Source of the DNA: Acetobacteraceae bacterium
GTDB taxonomy: Bacteria > Pseudomonadota > Alphaproteobacteria > Acetobacterales > Acetobacteraceae
Length of the DNA stretch: 31,556 bases
Assembly: GCA_003506895.1 (NCBI GenBank)
Contig: DNXO01000112.1
Coordinates: 1 to 31,556, forward strand
Reading direction: 5' to 3'
The translations under genes were made by a program, and so were the position numbers. The notes below the pieces were generated by a model, which was given only the letters and a program-made list of their open reading frames with translations, was not told the DNA's origin and ran no database searches. Positions 7,355 to 15,296 of the stretch are shown piece after piece. The number at the start of each line of letters is the position of its first letter. Within the stretch, counting starts at the first letter, position 1.

Positions 7355-8377
7355 TCAGTGCAGCTTCGGCGACTTCAGGAAGCTCGCCCGATCCGCTGAC
7401 CGCACGGACACCCGCTTCGGCGAGCCGTCGCGTTCGATCCGCAGCCGCACCTCGGCCCCCGCGCTTCCGGACGACCAGACCCGACGCCACAGACCGGCCA
7501 AATCGGGAATCTCCTCATCGTTCACGGTCAGGATCTTGTCACCCGCGCGCACACCGGCCTGTTCCGCCGGGCCGTTGTCGGCCAGACCGCCGACCACCAG
7601 GGTTTCATCCGACTCGGTGGCATACATCCCCAGCCACGGACGCGCCGGCCGGTTCACCCGGCCATAGCTGAGCAGGTCGTCCATGATCGGCGCCAGCAGC
7701 CCGATGGGGACCACCATGTTCATATCCAGCCGCCGGCCCTTGCCGTCCCCCTGTTGCAGGATCAACGAGCCGATGCCCAGCAATTTTCCGTCGGTTCCGA
7801 TCAGCCCGCAGCCGCCCCAGAACGGGTGCGCCGGCGCGGTGAACAGCGCGTCATCCAGCACGTACTCCCAGTATCCCGCGAACTCCTGCCGTCCGGCGAT
7901 CCGTGTCTCGATCGAGTGATGTCGCCCGCCGCCCGCCGCCAGGACCGCCTGATCACCAATCTTCAGCATGTCAGAGTCGCCCATATCCAGCGTCGGCACA
8001 TCCAGCTTGCCCAGCGCCTGGACAAGCCCGAACCCGCTCTCCTGGTCGTACGCCAAAGCGTGCCCCGGGACCGCCTGACCATCGTTGGAGGTGATCCAGA
8101 TCGTTTCCGCCTCGGTGATCAGGTAACCGATCGTCGCGATCAGCCCGGTCCCCTTGATCATCACGCCGCTGCCCGCCCGCTCCGTCCCCAGGGTGTTGGC
8201 GGTGAACGCATCGGCCGGTACATAGGTTTTCAGGCTGACGACAGCCTTCAGCGCCCGTTCGAGGTCGAACGAGTAGTCACTGGGGTCAGGCTGGAGATTG
8301 GACGGGATTTCCCAGTCTTCTTTCTTCATCCCTCGCCGTCTTCCCTGGTTCGGGCGTCCCTTCGGTGTATCGGTCAT
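7355..8377 (-). CDS. S1C (HtrA/Deg-like) protease homologue with PDZ domain, catalytic triad lost
   Basis: 340 residues, no signal peptide, basic N-terminus. Residues ~60-235 follow the trypsin-like fold of HtrA proteases (AGSGVMI, then ATIGYLITEAE, ALAYDQESGFGLVQ, HPFWGGCGLIGTDGKLLGI), and ~245-330 form a PDZ domain (PWLGMY, GPAEQAGVRAGDKILTVND). Alignment by eye with HtrA motifs puts Tyr85 where the catalytic His should be, Gly115 for the Asp and Gly188 for the Ser. All three catalytic residues appear replaced, so this is probably a binding or chaperone-like pseudoprotease acting in the cytoplasm. The start at ATG 8377 lies six bases after a TATAAT; ATG 8329 is an alternative start. It heads the operon with the hydrolase and the DNA methyltransferase. 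Confidence 0.85.
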   Translation of the reverse strand: MTDTPKGRPNQGRRRGMKKEDWEIPSNLQPDPSDYSFDLERALKAVVSLKTYVPADAFTANTLGTERAGSGVMIKGTGLIATIGYLITEAETIWITSNDGQAVPGHALAYDQESGFGLVQALGKLDVPTLDMGDSDMLKIGDQAVLAAGGGRHHSIETRIAGRQEFAGYWEYVLDDALFTAPAHPFWGGCGLIGTDGKLLGIGSLILQQGDGKGRRLDMNMVVPIGLLAPIMDDLLSYGRVNRPARPWLGMYATESDETLVVGGLADNGPAEQAGVRAGDKILTVNDEEIPDLAGLWRRVWSSGSAGAEVRLRIERDGSPKRVSVRSADRASFLKSPKLH

Positions 8378-8383
8378 AGGTTG

Positions 8384-8414
8384 ATTATATCGGACCTTTC
8401 GGCGGTTGCGACAA
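8384..8414 (-). promoter_or_regulatory. Promoter of the PDZ operon, possibly leaderless
   Basis: On the minus strand a perfect TATAAT (8389-8384) is followed by exactly six bases and then the ATG. A weaker TTGTCG (8414-8409) lies 19 bases upstream. If this -10 is used, transcription would begin at or next to the A of ATG and the mRNA would be leaderless, which agrees with the absence of a Shine-Dalgarno sequence. Confidence 0.5.
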
Positions 8415-8440
8415 TGGCGGCAGCGGCAATTGAAACCAAC

Positions 8441-8974
8441 TCAGCCGCCGGAACCCTGGCGGTTGGCGGCGAGTTCCTCGGGCGTAAGCTGGAAGCCCGC
8501 GATAATTCCATAGGCCGCGCCCGATTTTTCCGGCGAAACGGGCAGATTCAGGTCGATTGGGGGGCTGGTGATCGTCATCCGGTCCACATTCGGCGGGAAG
8601 ATCAGATGAACCTGAAACACTCTCTTGTCGCGGACGGTATCACCCTCCACCACCGCCAGGAACACTGGCAGATCGGCTTCACGACCCACCATCGCCGGCC
8701 CGCGCTGTAGCAAGAATGAGACGGCGACACTGGCCGGCAGCACGGACTTATCATCCCCCGCGGCACACTTCCCATCAACCGTGACCACCCGAGCCTGGAG
8801 CACCATATCGGTCAGGTCGTGCGTCGGGCCGGGACCGGAATAGCGTGTCAGGTCGGCCAGCGCGGGCACCAGCTTGGCCGACGGGCACAGCGGTGCGAAC
8901 TGGTTGCGTTCGGGACCACAGCCGAAAAGTGGCAGCAGCAGCGCCGGAAGGCAGTAGCGTAAACGAAAATGCAT
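8441..8974 (-). CDS. Hypothetical lipoprotein
   Basis: 177 residues. A short positively charged start (MHFRLRY), a hydrophobic stretch and LFGC at 16-19 make a clear lipobox, so the mature protein would begin at lipidated Cys19 and be membrane-anchored in the periplasm. The rest is beta-rich with no domain I can name; two further cysteines (CPSAKL and GKC) could form a disulfide. GGAG lies six bases before the ATG. It precedes the PDZ gene on the same strand by 63 bases, but that gene has its own promoter. Function unknown. Confidence 0.8.
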   Translation of the reverse strand: MHFRLRYCLPALLLPLFGCGPERNQFAPLCPSAKLVPALADLTRYSGPGPTHDLTDMVLQARVVTVDGKCAAGDDKSVLPASVAVSFLLQRGPAMVGREADLPVFLAVVEGDTVRDKRVFQVHLIFPPNVDRMTITSPPIDLNLPVSPEKSGAAYGIIAGFQLTPEELAANRQGSGG

Positions 8975-9003
8975 CGATAACTCCGCGAGGCCGGCGACAC
9001 GGC

Positions 9004-9021
9004 CGGCACACTATTGTGCCG
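9004..9021 (-). terminator. Hairpin between Old Yellow Enzyme and lipoprotein genes
   Basis: CGGCAC (9004-9009) and GTGCCG (9016-9021) form a perfect stem with a six-base loop, extended by flanking GGCC/GGCC. It lies just after the minus-strand oxidoreductase stop. There is no T-run, so it is only a weak candidate. Confidence 0.35.
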
Positions 9022-9046
9022 CCGGCCAAAGGGATCGGCAATGCGC

Positions 9047-10123
9047 TTACAGCGCGGCGCGGAGGTACTGCAACGGCACCTCGGGCTTCACGCCCAGGGT
9101 CTTGGCCGCTCGGGTCGGCCACGCCGGATCGGCCAGCAGCCCGCGCGCCAGCAGCACCACGTCCGCCCGGCCGTTGCCCAGGATCTCCTCGGCATGGGTC
9201 GGTTCGGTGATCAGGCCGACCGCGCCGGTGGCGATGCCGGCCTGGTTGCGGATCGCGTCAGCGAACGGCACCTGGTAGCCGGGATGTAGCGACGGGATCT
9301 TCTGCTCATGCGACACACCGCCCGAGGAGCAGTCGATCAGATCGACCAGCCCGGTCGCGGCCAGCTTGCGGGAAACGGCGACGGTGTCGTCGATCGTCAG
9401 GCCCCCCGGTGTCCAGTCGGTGCAGGACAGGCGCACCCACAGCGGCAGGTCCGACGGCCATTCGCCGCGAATCGCCTCGATCACTTCCATCAGGAAGCGG
9501 GTGCGGCCGTTCAGGTCGCCGCCATAAACATCGTTGCGCTGGTTGGAGATCGGCGACAGGAACGAGTGCCCCAGATAGCCATGGGCGGCATGGACTTCCG
9601 CGATCTTGAACCCGGCTTCCCGCGCCATGCGGGCGGAGGCGGCGAACTGGTTGACGATCTCGCCGATCTCGCTGGCGGACAGGGCATGCGGCACGGTCGC
9701 CCCCGGAACGGCCGGCAGAGCGCTCGGGGCGACCGGAGTCCAGCCGCCTTGGTCAACCGGGATGGGCTTCCCGCTCTCCCACGGGCGATGGGAGGACGCC
9801 TTGCGGCCCGCATGGGCGATCTGGATGGCGGGGACGCCACCGCACATCGTGATGACATTGGCCAGACGGGCCAGCAGGGCCTGATGCTCCGGCGCGTATG
9901 CCCCAAGGCAGCCCGGGGTGATGCGGCCGATGGCGGAGACGTGCGTCGCCTCGGCCATGACGATCCCTGCCCCGCCGGCCGCCTTGGCGCCCAGGTTCTG
10001 GACGTGCCAGTCGCTGCCCAGGCCGTCGGTGGCACTGTACTGGCACATCGGGGCAACGACGATGCGGTTGCGGGCGGTCACCGACCGGAAGCTGATCGGC
10101 TGGAACAGAAGCGGTGTTGGCAT
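9047..10123 (-). CDS. NADH:flavin oxidoreductase, Old Yellow Enzyme family (YqjM-like)
   Basis: 358 residues, a TIM barrel that binds FMN. APMCQYSA puts a cysteine at position 27, the FMN-tuning Cys of the thermophilic-like (YqjM) OYE class. QIAHAGRKAS is the conserved strand with the substrate-side HAGR. EVHAAHGYLGHSFLSP holds His178 and His181, the pair that binds the enone oxygen, with Tyr183 nearby. GRADVVLLARGLLADPAWP is the FMN phosphate-binding C-terminus. Such enzymes use NAD(P)H to reduce activated C=C bonds of alpha,beta-unsaturated carbonyls. The gene is divergent from pdxY, with 78 bases between them. Confidence 0.94.
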   Translation of the reverse strand: MPTPLLFQPISFRSVTARNRIVVAPMCQYSATDGLGSDWHVQNLGAKAAGGAGIVMAEATHVSAIGRITPGCLGAYAPEHQALLARLANVITMCGGVPAIQIAHAGRKASSHRPWESGKPIPVDQGGWTPVAPSALPAVPGATVPHALSASEIGEIVNQFAASARMAREAGFKIAEVHAAHGYLGHSFLSPISNQRNDVYGGDLNGRTRFLMEVIEAIRGEWPSDLPLWVRLSCTDWTPGGLTIDDTVAVSRKLAATGLVDLIDCSSGGVSHEQKIPSLHPGYQVPFADAIRNQAGIATGAVGLITEPTHAEEILGNGRADVVLLARGLLADPAWPTRAAKTLGVKPEVPLQYLRAAL

Positions 10124-10201
10124 GAGCGGGGACGTCCTGACTGGCGATAAGTTTGGGGTGCATATAGCCTATTGTTTTCGAGATGAAACCGGGGGCCGTG
10201 C

Positions 10202-11062
10202 TTGAATATCCTGTCGATCCAGTCCTGGGTCAGCTACGGCCACGTCGGCAATGCCAGCGCGGTGTTCCCGCTCCAGCGGCTTGGGGCCGAGGTTTGGGCG
10301 ATCAACACGGTGCAGTTCTCCAACCACACCGGGTATGGAGATTGGAAGGGCGCGGTGTATTCCGGGCAGTCGGTGCGGGATCTGGTGGACGGCATCGCCG
10401 GGCGGGGGGCGCTGGTTCGGTGCGACGCGGTGCTGACCGGGTATGTCGGCGGGGCGGATATCGGGGATGCGATCCTGCATGCGGTGGGATCGGTACGGCG
10501 GGCCAATCCGGGGGCGCTGTATTGCTGCGATCCGGTGATCGGGGACACCGATACCGGGGTGTACGTGCGGCCGGGGATCGAGGCATTCCTGCGCGAGCAG
10601 GCGCTGCCGGCGGCGGATATCGCCACGCCGAACCGGTTTGAGATCGAGCGGCTGACCGGCCTTTCCTGCGCCACGCTGCACGGGACCAAGCAAGCGGTGC
10701 TGCGGCTGCGGTCCATGCTGCGGACCGATGGCCCGGCCTGCGTGGTGGTGACCAGCCTGGAGACGGACAGCACGCCGTCGGATTGTATCGACATGATCAC
10801 GTTCGAGGGCGGGGCGTTCCATTTGCTACGGACTCCCAGGCTGCAACTGGCGGTGAACGGCGCGGGGGATGCGATCTCGGCGCTGTTCCTGTTTCACCGC
10901 GCGCGGACCGGCAGTTCGGTTGCGGCGCTGGAAGCAGCGGCATCCTCGGTCTTCGGGGTGTTGAAACAGACGGCAGACGCCGGGTCGCGGGAGATTTTGA
11001 CGATCGCGGCGCAGGAGGAATTCGTCGCACCGACACGAGTATTTCGGGCGGAGGTGTGCTGA
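10202..11062 (+). CDS. pdxY: Pyridoxal kinase
   Basis: 286 residues. ILSIQSWVSYGHVGNASA is the hallmark N-terminus of PdxY/PdxK kinases (substrate-binding Ser and the GHVGN loop). CDPVIGDTDTGVYV matches the conserved metal/ATP segment, and NGAGDAISALFLF contains the anion-hole GAGD with the catalytic Asp. It phosphorylates pyridoxal (and probably related vitamers) with ATP in the vitamin B6 salvage pathway. The start is TTG 10202, a few bases after a GGGGG run. It is followed with a two-base gap by a glutaminyl cyclase, so the two form an operon. Confidence 0.93.
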   Translation: MNILSIQSWVSYGHVGNASAVFPLQRLGAEVWAINTVQFSNHTGYGDWKGAVYSGQSVRDLVDGIAGRGALVRCDAVLTGYVGGADIGDAILHAVGSVRRANPGALYCCDPVIGDTDTGVYVRPGIEAFLREQALPAADIATPNRFEIERLTGLSCATLHGTKQAVLRLRSMLRTDGPACVVVTSLETDSTPSDCIDMITFEGGAFHLLRTPRLQLAVNGAGDAISALFLFHRARTGSSVAALEAAASSVFGVLKQTADAGSREILTIAAQEEFVAPTRVFRAEVC

Positions 11063-11064
11063 CG

Positions 11065-11853
11065 GTGCTCGGTCGTCTTGCTTTCGCGGCGGTGATCCTG
11101 GTTGGCGCTTCCGTTCGGGCGGCGGTCCCGGAATACCATGCGGAGATCGTACATATTTATCCGCATGATCCGGCGGCCTTTACCGAGGGTTTGCTTTACC
11201 GGGATGGGTTTTTCTTTGAGAGCACCGGGCTGAACGGGCATTCCTCGATCCGAGAGGTTGAGGTCCAGACTGGGAAGATCGTGAAGCAGCACGATATCGG
11301 GCCGAAGTATTTCGGCGAGGGAATTGTTGACTGGAAGGATCACCTGATCGGTTTGACTTACACGACCGGGATTGGGTTTATTTTTAATATTGGTGATTTT
11401 TCCGAGATTTCGGACTTTCATTACGCTGGCGAGGGCTGGGGGCTGACGCGTGACGACAGCCGCATCTACATGAGCGATGGGACGAGCGATCTCCGGATAC
11501 TGGAGCCGGATACGATGCGCCAGACCGGGACGATTCACGTGACGTGCGACGGCGCCCCATTGAAGAACCTGAATGAGCTGGAGTGGGTCAAAGGCGAGAT
11601 TTACGCGAATGTGTGGCTGACACACATAATTGTCCGTATCGACCCCGGATCGGGCAAGGTGGTTGGCATAGTCGATCTTGGGGATTTACTGGCCATTGCG
11701 AGTGCAAACCGAGCGGTGGATGTGCTGAACGGGATTGCGTACGACACAGCGGGGGATCGGTTGTTTGTGACGGGGAAGCTTTGGCCGTCTTTGTTTCAGA
11801 TCCGGCTTTCTGGGCATGCGCAGGAATCGATTGCGTGTCCGATTTTGAAGTGA
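11065..11853 (+). CDS. Glutaminyl-peptide cyclotransferase
   Basis: About 262 residues. GTG 11065 is preferred: GGAGG at 11050-11054, inside the end of pdxY, lies ten bases upstream; GTG 11056 would sit almost on it. The N-terminus (VLGRLAFAAVILVGASVRAA) is a signal peptide with an Ala-x-Ala-like cut site, so the enzyme is exported. FTEGLLYRDGFFFESTGLNG is the diagnostic start of the five-bladed propeller glutamine cyclotransferases. KNLNELEWVKGEIYANVW and VDVLNGIAYD are the conserved later blades containing the catalytic Glu. The family converts N-terminal Gln to pyroglutamate. Its link to pdxY is only positional. Confidence 0.9.
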   Translation: MLGRLAFAAVILVGASVRAAVPEYHAEIVHIYPHDPAAFTEGLLYRDGFFFESTGLNGHSSIREVEVQTGKIVKQHDIGPKYFGEGIVDWKDHLIGLTYTTGIGFIFNIGDFSEISDFHYAGEGWGLTRDDSRIYMSDGTSDLRILEPDTMRQTGTIHVTCDGAPLKNLNELEWVKGEIYANVWLTHIIVRIDPGSGKVVGIVDLGDLLAIASANRAVDVLNGIAYDTAGDRLFVTGKLWPSLFQIRLSGHAQESIACPILK

Positions 11854-11965
11854 GGTAGGAGCCGTCCGAGTTCCAGACTTCTTGTTCGCCGCGCTGACGT
11901 GCGGGTGTCAATCGTACTTCCTCCGTGATATCATCTTACCGAATGGCGATCGATGGAGCAAAGGT

Positions 11966-12184
11966 ATGGCGACGAAGGACACGGCGACCCTCTCGACAAA
12001 ATTTCAGATCTCGATCCCAAAAGCGATCAGGGCGGCTCGGCATTGGCAGGCGGGCCAGGTTTTTGCGTTCATCCCCAAGGGCGAGGGCCTGATGCTGGTT
12101 CCGGTGCCGACCCTCGAAGACCTTGCCGGCCTGGCGCGCGGCGCGAAGCCGAAGGACTACCGGGATCGGACCGACCGGGTTTGA
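11966..12184 (+). CDS. AbrB/MazE-type antitoxin (VapB-like)
   Basis: 72 residues. LSTKFQISIPKAIR is the signature of the swapped-hairpin AbrB/SpoVT DNA-binding domain used by VapB and MazE antitoxins. The C-terminal part (PTLEDLAGLARGAKPKDYR) is the flexible, toxin-neutralising tail. ATG 11966 follows GGAG (11955-11958) by seven bases; the open frame continues upstream but without homology. Its stop overlaps the toxin start by one base (TGATG), the usual antitoxin-first arrangement. It is expected to bind and block VapC and to repress the operon. Confidence 0.92.
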   Translation: MATKDTATLSTKFQISIPKAIRAARHWQAGQVFAFIPKGEGLMLVPVPTLEDLAGLARGAKPKDYRDRTDRV

Positions 12185-12564
12185 TGCGGGTCGTCGATAC
12201 CTCCGCATGGATCGAGTGGCTGATCGGTTCGGACGTGAGCCGCACGCTAGCGACCGAACTACCGGGGAAAGCTGAATGGGTGGTGCCGACCATCGTTCAG
12301 TTGGAGCTGGCCAAGTGGTTGACCCGCGAGGTTGGCGAAGACAAGGCCGACCAGGTCCTCGCATTCACCGAGACGTGCGTCGTCGCTGAACTGAACACGG
12401 CCACGGCCCTGCTGGCCGCCGAACTTTGCGCCCGCCACAAGCTGGCAACAGCCGACGCGATCGTCTACGCGACCGCCATGAGATTTGACGGCGACCTTCT
12501 GACCTGTGACCGGCATTTTGAGAACCTACCCAACGTGCGGTTTCTCTCCAAATCAGGCGGATAG
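12184..12564 (+). CDS. vapC: PIN-domain ribonuclease toxin VapC
   Basis: 126 residues. The four acidic residues of the PIN-domain active site are all present: Asp5 (VVDTSAWIEW), Glu41 (IVQLELAKW), Asp91 (LATADAIVYATA) and Asp109 (LLTCDRHF). Family members cleave specific tRNAs or rRNA when freed from antitoxin, causing reversible growth arrest. The gene is intact and coupled to the antitoxin, so this is the one apparently functional toxin-antitoxin pair in the window. It is convergent with the SDR gene to the right; a weak GCGGG/CCCGC hairpin at 12578-12595 follows it. Confidence 0.94.
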   Translation: MRVVDTSAWIEWLIGSDVSRTLATELPGKAEWVVPTIVQLELAKWLTREVGEDKADQVLAFTETCVVAELNTATALLAAELCARHKLATADAIVYATAMRFDGDLLTCDRHFENLPNVRFLSKSGG

Positions 12565-12722
12565 AGCTCAAGATTTGGCGGGACCCCTGGCCCGCTAACC
12601 GGCCAAGCTTAGGGACAGACCTTCAAGGTCCGTAAACAAGCCCTGATCTCCCCAGCGCATTTAAGGATGACGTCCTGGGGGATTCGCCTTGGATATCGAG
12701 GCATCCGCAGCAAGGTCGATCG

Positions 12723-13496
12723 TCACACAGCCGTTCGCCCGCCATCGACGAACAAATTGACGCCGTTGATATATCGGCCGGCGTCCGAGCAGAGCAGAAG
12801 CGCCGCGCCGACCAGATCGTCCGGCGTGCCCAGGCGGCCGGCGGGAATGCCTCGGGTGATCGTCTCGCCCTCGACCGCCATCTGGGCGCGATTCCGAGCG
12901 GTCAGGATCGCGCCGGGGGCGAGGTTGTTCGCGGTGACGCCTTGGGCACCGAACTGGCGGGCCAGGCTCAGCACCCAGTTGTGTTGCGCGGCCTTGGTGC
13001 CGGCATAAACCAACATCGCGGGGTGCGGCCTTTCCTGCTGCACACTGCCGATGGTCACGACGCGGCCCCATCCGCGCCCGGCCATCGATGGCACCAGGTT
13101 TTGCAGCAATTCCATCGTGGTGCGCAGGTTGACCGCGATCTGCCGGTCAAAGTGTTCGCGGGTGATGGTTCTGAAGTCCTCGGGCAATTCGATGGAGGCG
13201 TTCAGTACCAGGATATCGACCGGCGCCCAGGCGGTTACGGCGGCGGCCAGATGGTGCCCGGCGTCATCGCGGGCGAAATCCTGGCTGAATGCGGCGGCAT
13301 CCCCGCCCATGGCCCGGATTTCCTGGACGACCGCGTCGGCGTCAGCGACTTCCTCGGTGGTGCCGGCGTGATGGATGGCCAAGCGCGCGCCCGCGCCGGC
13401 CAGTCCCAGAGCGATGGCTCGGCCGATTTCACGGCGGGCGCCGGTCACCAGGGCGGTGCGGCCGGTCAGGCGAAACGGGGCAAAGGGGTCGGACAT
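12723..13496 (-). CDS. SDR family oxidoreductase
   Basis: 257 residues. Starting at ATG 13496, with GGAG about seven bases upstream. The Rossmann motif is TGARREIG (18-25), a variant of TGxxxGIG. LVLNAS holds the structural Asn-Ala at 99-100. Catalytic Ser151 (TIGSVQQ), Tyr164 and Lys168 (YAGTK) are in place, as is the C-terminal NGVNLFVDGG typical of FabG-like enzymes. It should oxidise or reduce an alcohol/carbonyl pair with NAD(P)(H). The substrate is unknown. It is divergent from the YghU-type GST with about 145 bases between, so the two may share regulation. Confidence 0.93.
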   Translation of the reverse strand: MSDPFAPFRLTGRTALVTGARREIGRAIALGLAGAGARLAIHHAGTTEEVADADAVVQEIRAMGGDAAAFSQDFARDDAGHHLAAAVTAWAPVDILVLNASIELPEDFRTITREHFDRQIAVNLRTTMELLQNLVPSMAGRGWGRVVTIGSVQQERPHPAMLVYAGTKAAQHNWVLSLARQFGAQGVTANNLAPGAILTARNRAQMAVEGETITRGIPAGRLGTPDDLVGAALLLCSDAGRYINGVNLFVDGGRTAV

Positions 13497-13640
13497 GCTT
13501 GGGCTCCGGGGACGCTGCCATCGTGGTTTCGGGCCAGAAGCGGCCAGACGCAAGCGGTGGCCGCCCCTCTTCGCCGCCGGCGTTCGCACATCGGCTTGAC
13601 GTGGTATACCTCCGGCCCAACGCATGGAGTTTCATCAAAG

Positions 13641-14516
13641 ATGAGCAATTCAGCCGATTACACGCCGCCGAAGGTTTGGACCTGGAACAAAGGCAACGGT
13701 GGCCGGTTCGCCAACATCAACCGCCCGATCGCCGGGCCGACGCACGAAAAGGAACTGCCGGTCGGACAGCATCCGTTGCAGCTTTACTCGCTTGGGACGC
13801 CGAACGGTGTGAAGGTCACGGTTATGCTGGAGGAACTGCTGGCCCTCGGCCATAGCGGCGCAGAATACGACGCCTGGCTGATCAAGATTGGCGACGGCGA
13901 CCAGTTCGGCAGCGGCTTCGTGGCGGTGAATCCCAACTCCAAGATACCGGCGCTGCTGGATCGCAGCGGTCCGAAGCCGATCCGGGTGTTCGAATCCGGC
14001 GCGATCTTGATGTATCTTGCCGAGAAGTTCGGCGCTTTCCTGCCGACCGAACCGGCCGCGCGCGCCGAGTGTTTGTCCTGGCTGTTTTGGCAGATGGGCA
14101 GCGCGCCATACCTGGGCGGCGGGTTTGGGCACTTCTACGCCTATGCGCCGGTGAAGATCGAATATGCGATCGATCGGTTTGCCATGGAGACGAAGCGGCA
14201 ACTCGACGTGCTGGACCGGCGGTTGGCCGAGAGCGAATACTTAGGCGGCAGCGAATACACGATCGCAGATATCGCGGTCTGGCCGTGGTACGGCGGGCTG
14301 GCAAAGGGTTGGCTGTATGGGGCGGCCGAGTTCCTGCAAGTCGAGGACTACAAGAATCTTCAACGCTGGACTGACCAGATCGGCAATCGTCCGGCGGCCA
14401 AGCGTGGGCGGATGGTCAACCGGGTCCAGGGCGAACCTTCGAGCCAGTTGCACGAGCGGCATGATGCCGGGGATTTCGAAACGAAGACGCAAGATAAGCT
14501 GACGACTAAGGGCTGA
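13641..14516 (+). CDS. yghU: YghU-type glutathione S-transferase / disulfide-bond oxidoreductase
   Basis: 291 residues, longer than ordinary GSTs because of an N-terminal extension (PPKVWTWNKGNGGRFANINR, PIAGPTHEKELPVGQHPLQL) that is specific to the nu-class YghU/YfcG group. The thioredoxin-like part follows with LYSLGTPNGVKVTVMLEEL (the TPNG turn), NPNSKIPALLD and ESGAILMYLAEKFG. The C-terminal domain has WLFWQMGSAPYLGGGFGHF and EYTIADIAVWPW. These enzymes bind two glutathiones and reduce disulfides and organic hydroperoxides. The ATG has only a weak ribosome site (CAAAG). A strong hairpin 16 bases after the stop closes the unit. Confidence 0.94.
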   Translation: MSNSADYTPPKVWTWNKGNGGRFANINRPIAGPTHEKELPVGQHPLQLYSLGTPNGVKVTVMLEELLALGHSGAEYDAWLIKIGDGDQFGSGFVAVNPNSKIPALLDRSGPKPIRVFESGAILMYLAEKFGAFLPTEPAARAECLSWLFWQMGSAPYLGGGFGHFYAYAPVKIEYAIDRFAMETKRQLDVLDRRLAESEYLGGSEYTIADIAVWPWYGGLAKGWLYGAAEFLQVEDYKNLQRWTDQIGNRPAAKRGRMVNRVQGEPSSQLHERHDAGDFETKTQDKLTTKG

Positions 14517-14532
14517 ACGGCGTTGTCCAGCC

Positions 14533-14577
14533 CGGGATCGGTGTCCGCCTCCCATAGGCGCGCGGACACCGATCCCG
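14533..14577 (+). terminator. Strong 16-bp perfect hairpin after yghU
   Basis: CGGGATCGGTGTCCGC (14533-14548) and its exact complement (14562-14577) are separated by 13 bases. It lies between two convergent genes and could stop transcription from both sides. A T-run is lacking, so the hairpin may instead be a REP-like palindrome. Confidence 0.6.
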
Positions 14578-14677
14578 AGCGTGGAAGTGGCCCCGATATC
14601 GCGTGTCTGGTTCAAGAATTTCGCGCCCAAGCGGGGAGACGGTAGCGGAGCGTAAGGCATTCGAATGAGGCGCCATG

Positions 14678-15277
14678 CTAGGAGCCATTCCGCCCTTCCC
14701 CAAGTATTGCCAGAGTCGCCTCCACCCTGCGATCTGGGATCAGCCACGCAACCGCCATGGCGGCGTAAACCGCATATGAGGCCAGCGGATCGATGAACGC
14801 TAACCCGATACCCAACAGATAGAACAGCGGCGACAGCTTGCCCTTCAAGTCCCGCCCCAGAGCGCGACGCAAGGCGGAGTTCGCGCCCTGCATTCGAACG
14901 ATCGCCGTCTGCATCACGTACCAACTCAGGGCACAGCAGAGCAACGAGACGCCATAGACCGCCACCGGCACGGCGGAAAGATTGTGCTCATCCATCCAAG
15001 CCGTCGTGAACGGGATCAACGACAGCCAGAACAGCAGGTTCAGGTTGGCCCACATCACAGACCCGTTCACGTTCGGAACGAGCTGGAAGAAGTGATGGTG
15101 ATTGTTCCAGTAGATCGCCACGTAAATGAAGCTCAGGACGAAGCTCAGGAATGTCGGCCACAGTTCGGCCAGGCTGGCCAAATTCACCCCATGGGGCGGC
15201 TTGAGCTCCAGAACCATGATGGTGATGACCACGGCCACCACCCCGTCGGTCAGCGCGATCAGTCGTTCCGAACCCAT
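14678..15277 (-). CDS. TMEM175-like (DUF1211) potassium channel family membrane protein
   Basis: 199 residues. The start at ATG 15277 has AAGGA eight bases upstream. The first helix reads ALTDGVVAVVITIMVLEL, a form of the FSDGVFAIAITLLVLEI signature that lines the pore in TMEM175 proteins. About six membrane helices follow, with the conserved YWNNHHHFF after helix 3 and FWLSLIPFTTAW in helix 4, as expected for the six-helix bacterial unit that assembles as a tetramer. Bacterial members are potassium-selective leak channels in the inner membrane. The gene follows the FMN reductase by 19 bases on the same strand and is likely co-transcribed. Confidence 0.9.
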   Translation of the reverse strand: MGSERLIALTDGVVAVVITIMVLELKPPHGVNLASLAELWPTFLSFVLSFIYVAIYWNNHHHFFQLVPNVNGSVMWANLNLLFWLSLIPFTTAWMDEHNLSAVPVAVYGVSLLCCALSWYVMQTAIVRMQGANSALRRALGRDLKGKLSPLFYLLGIGLAFIDPLASYAVYAAMAVAWLIPDRRVEATLAILGEGRNGS

Positions 15278-15296
15278 GCCAGCGTCCTTACAAAGA

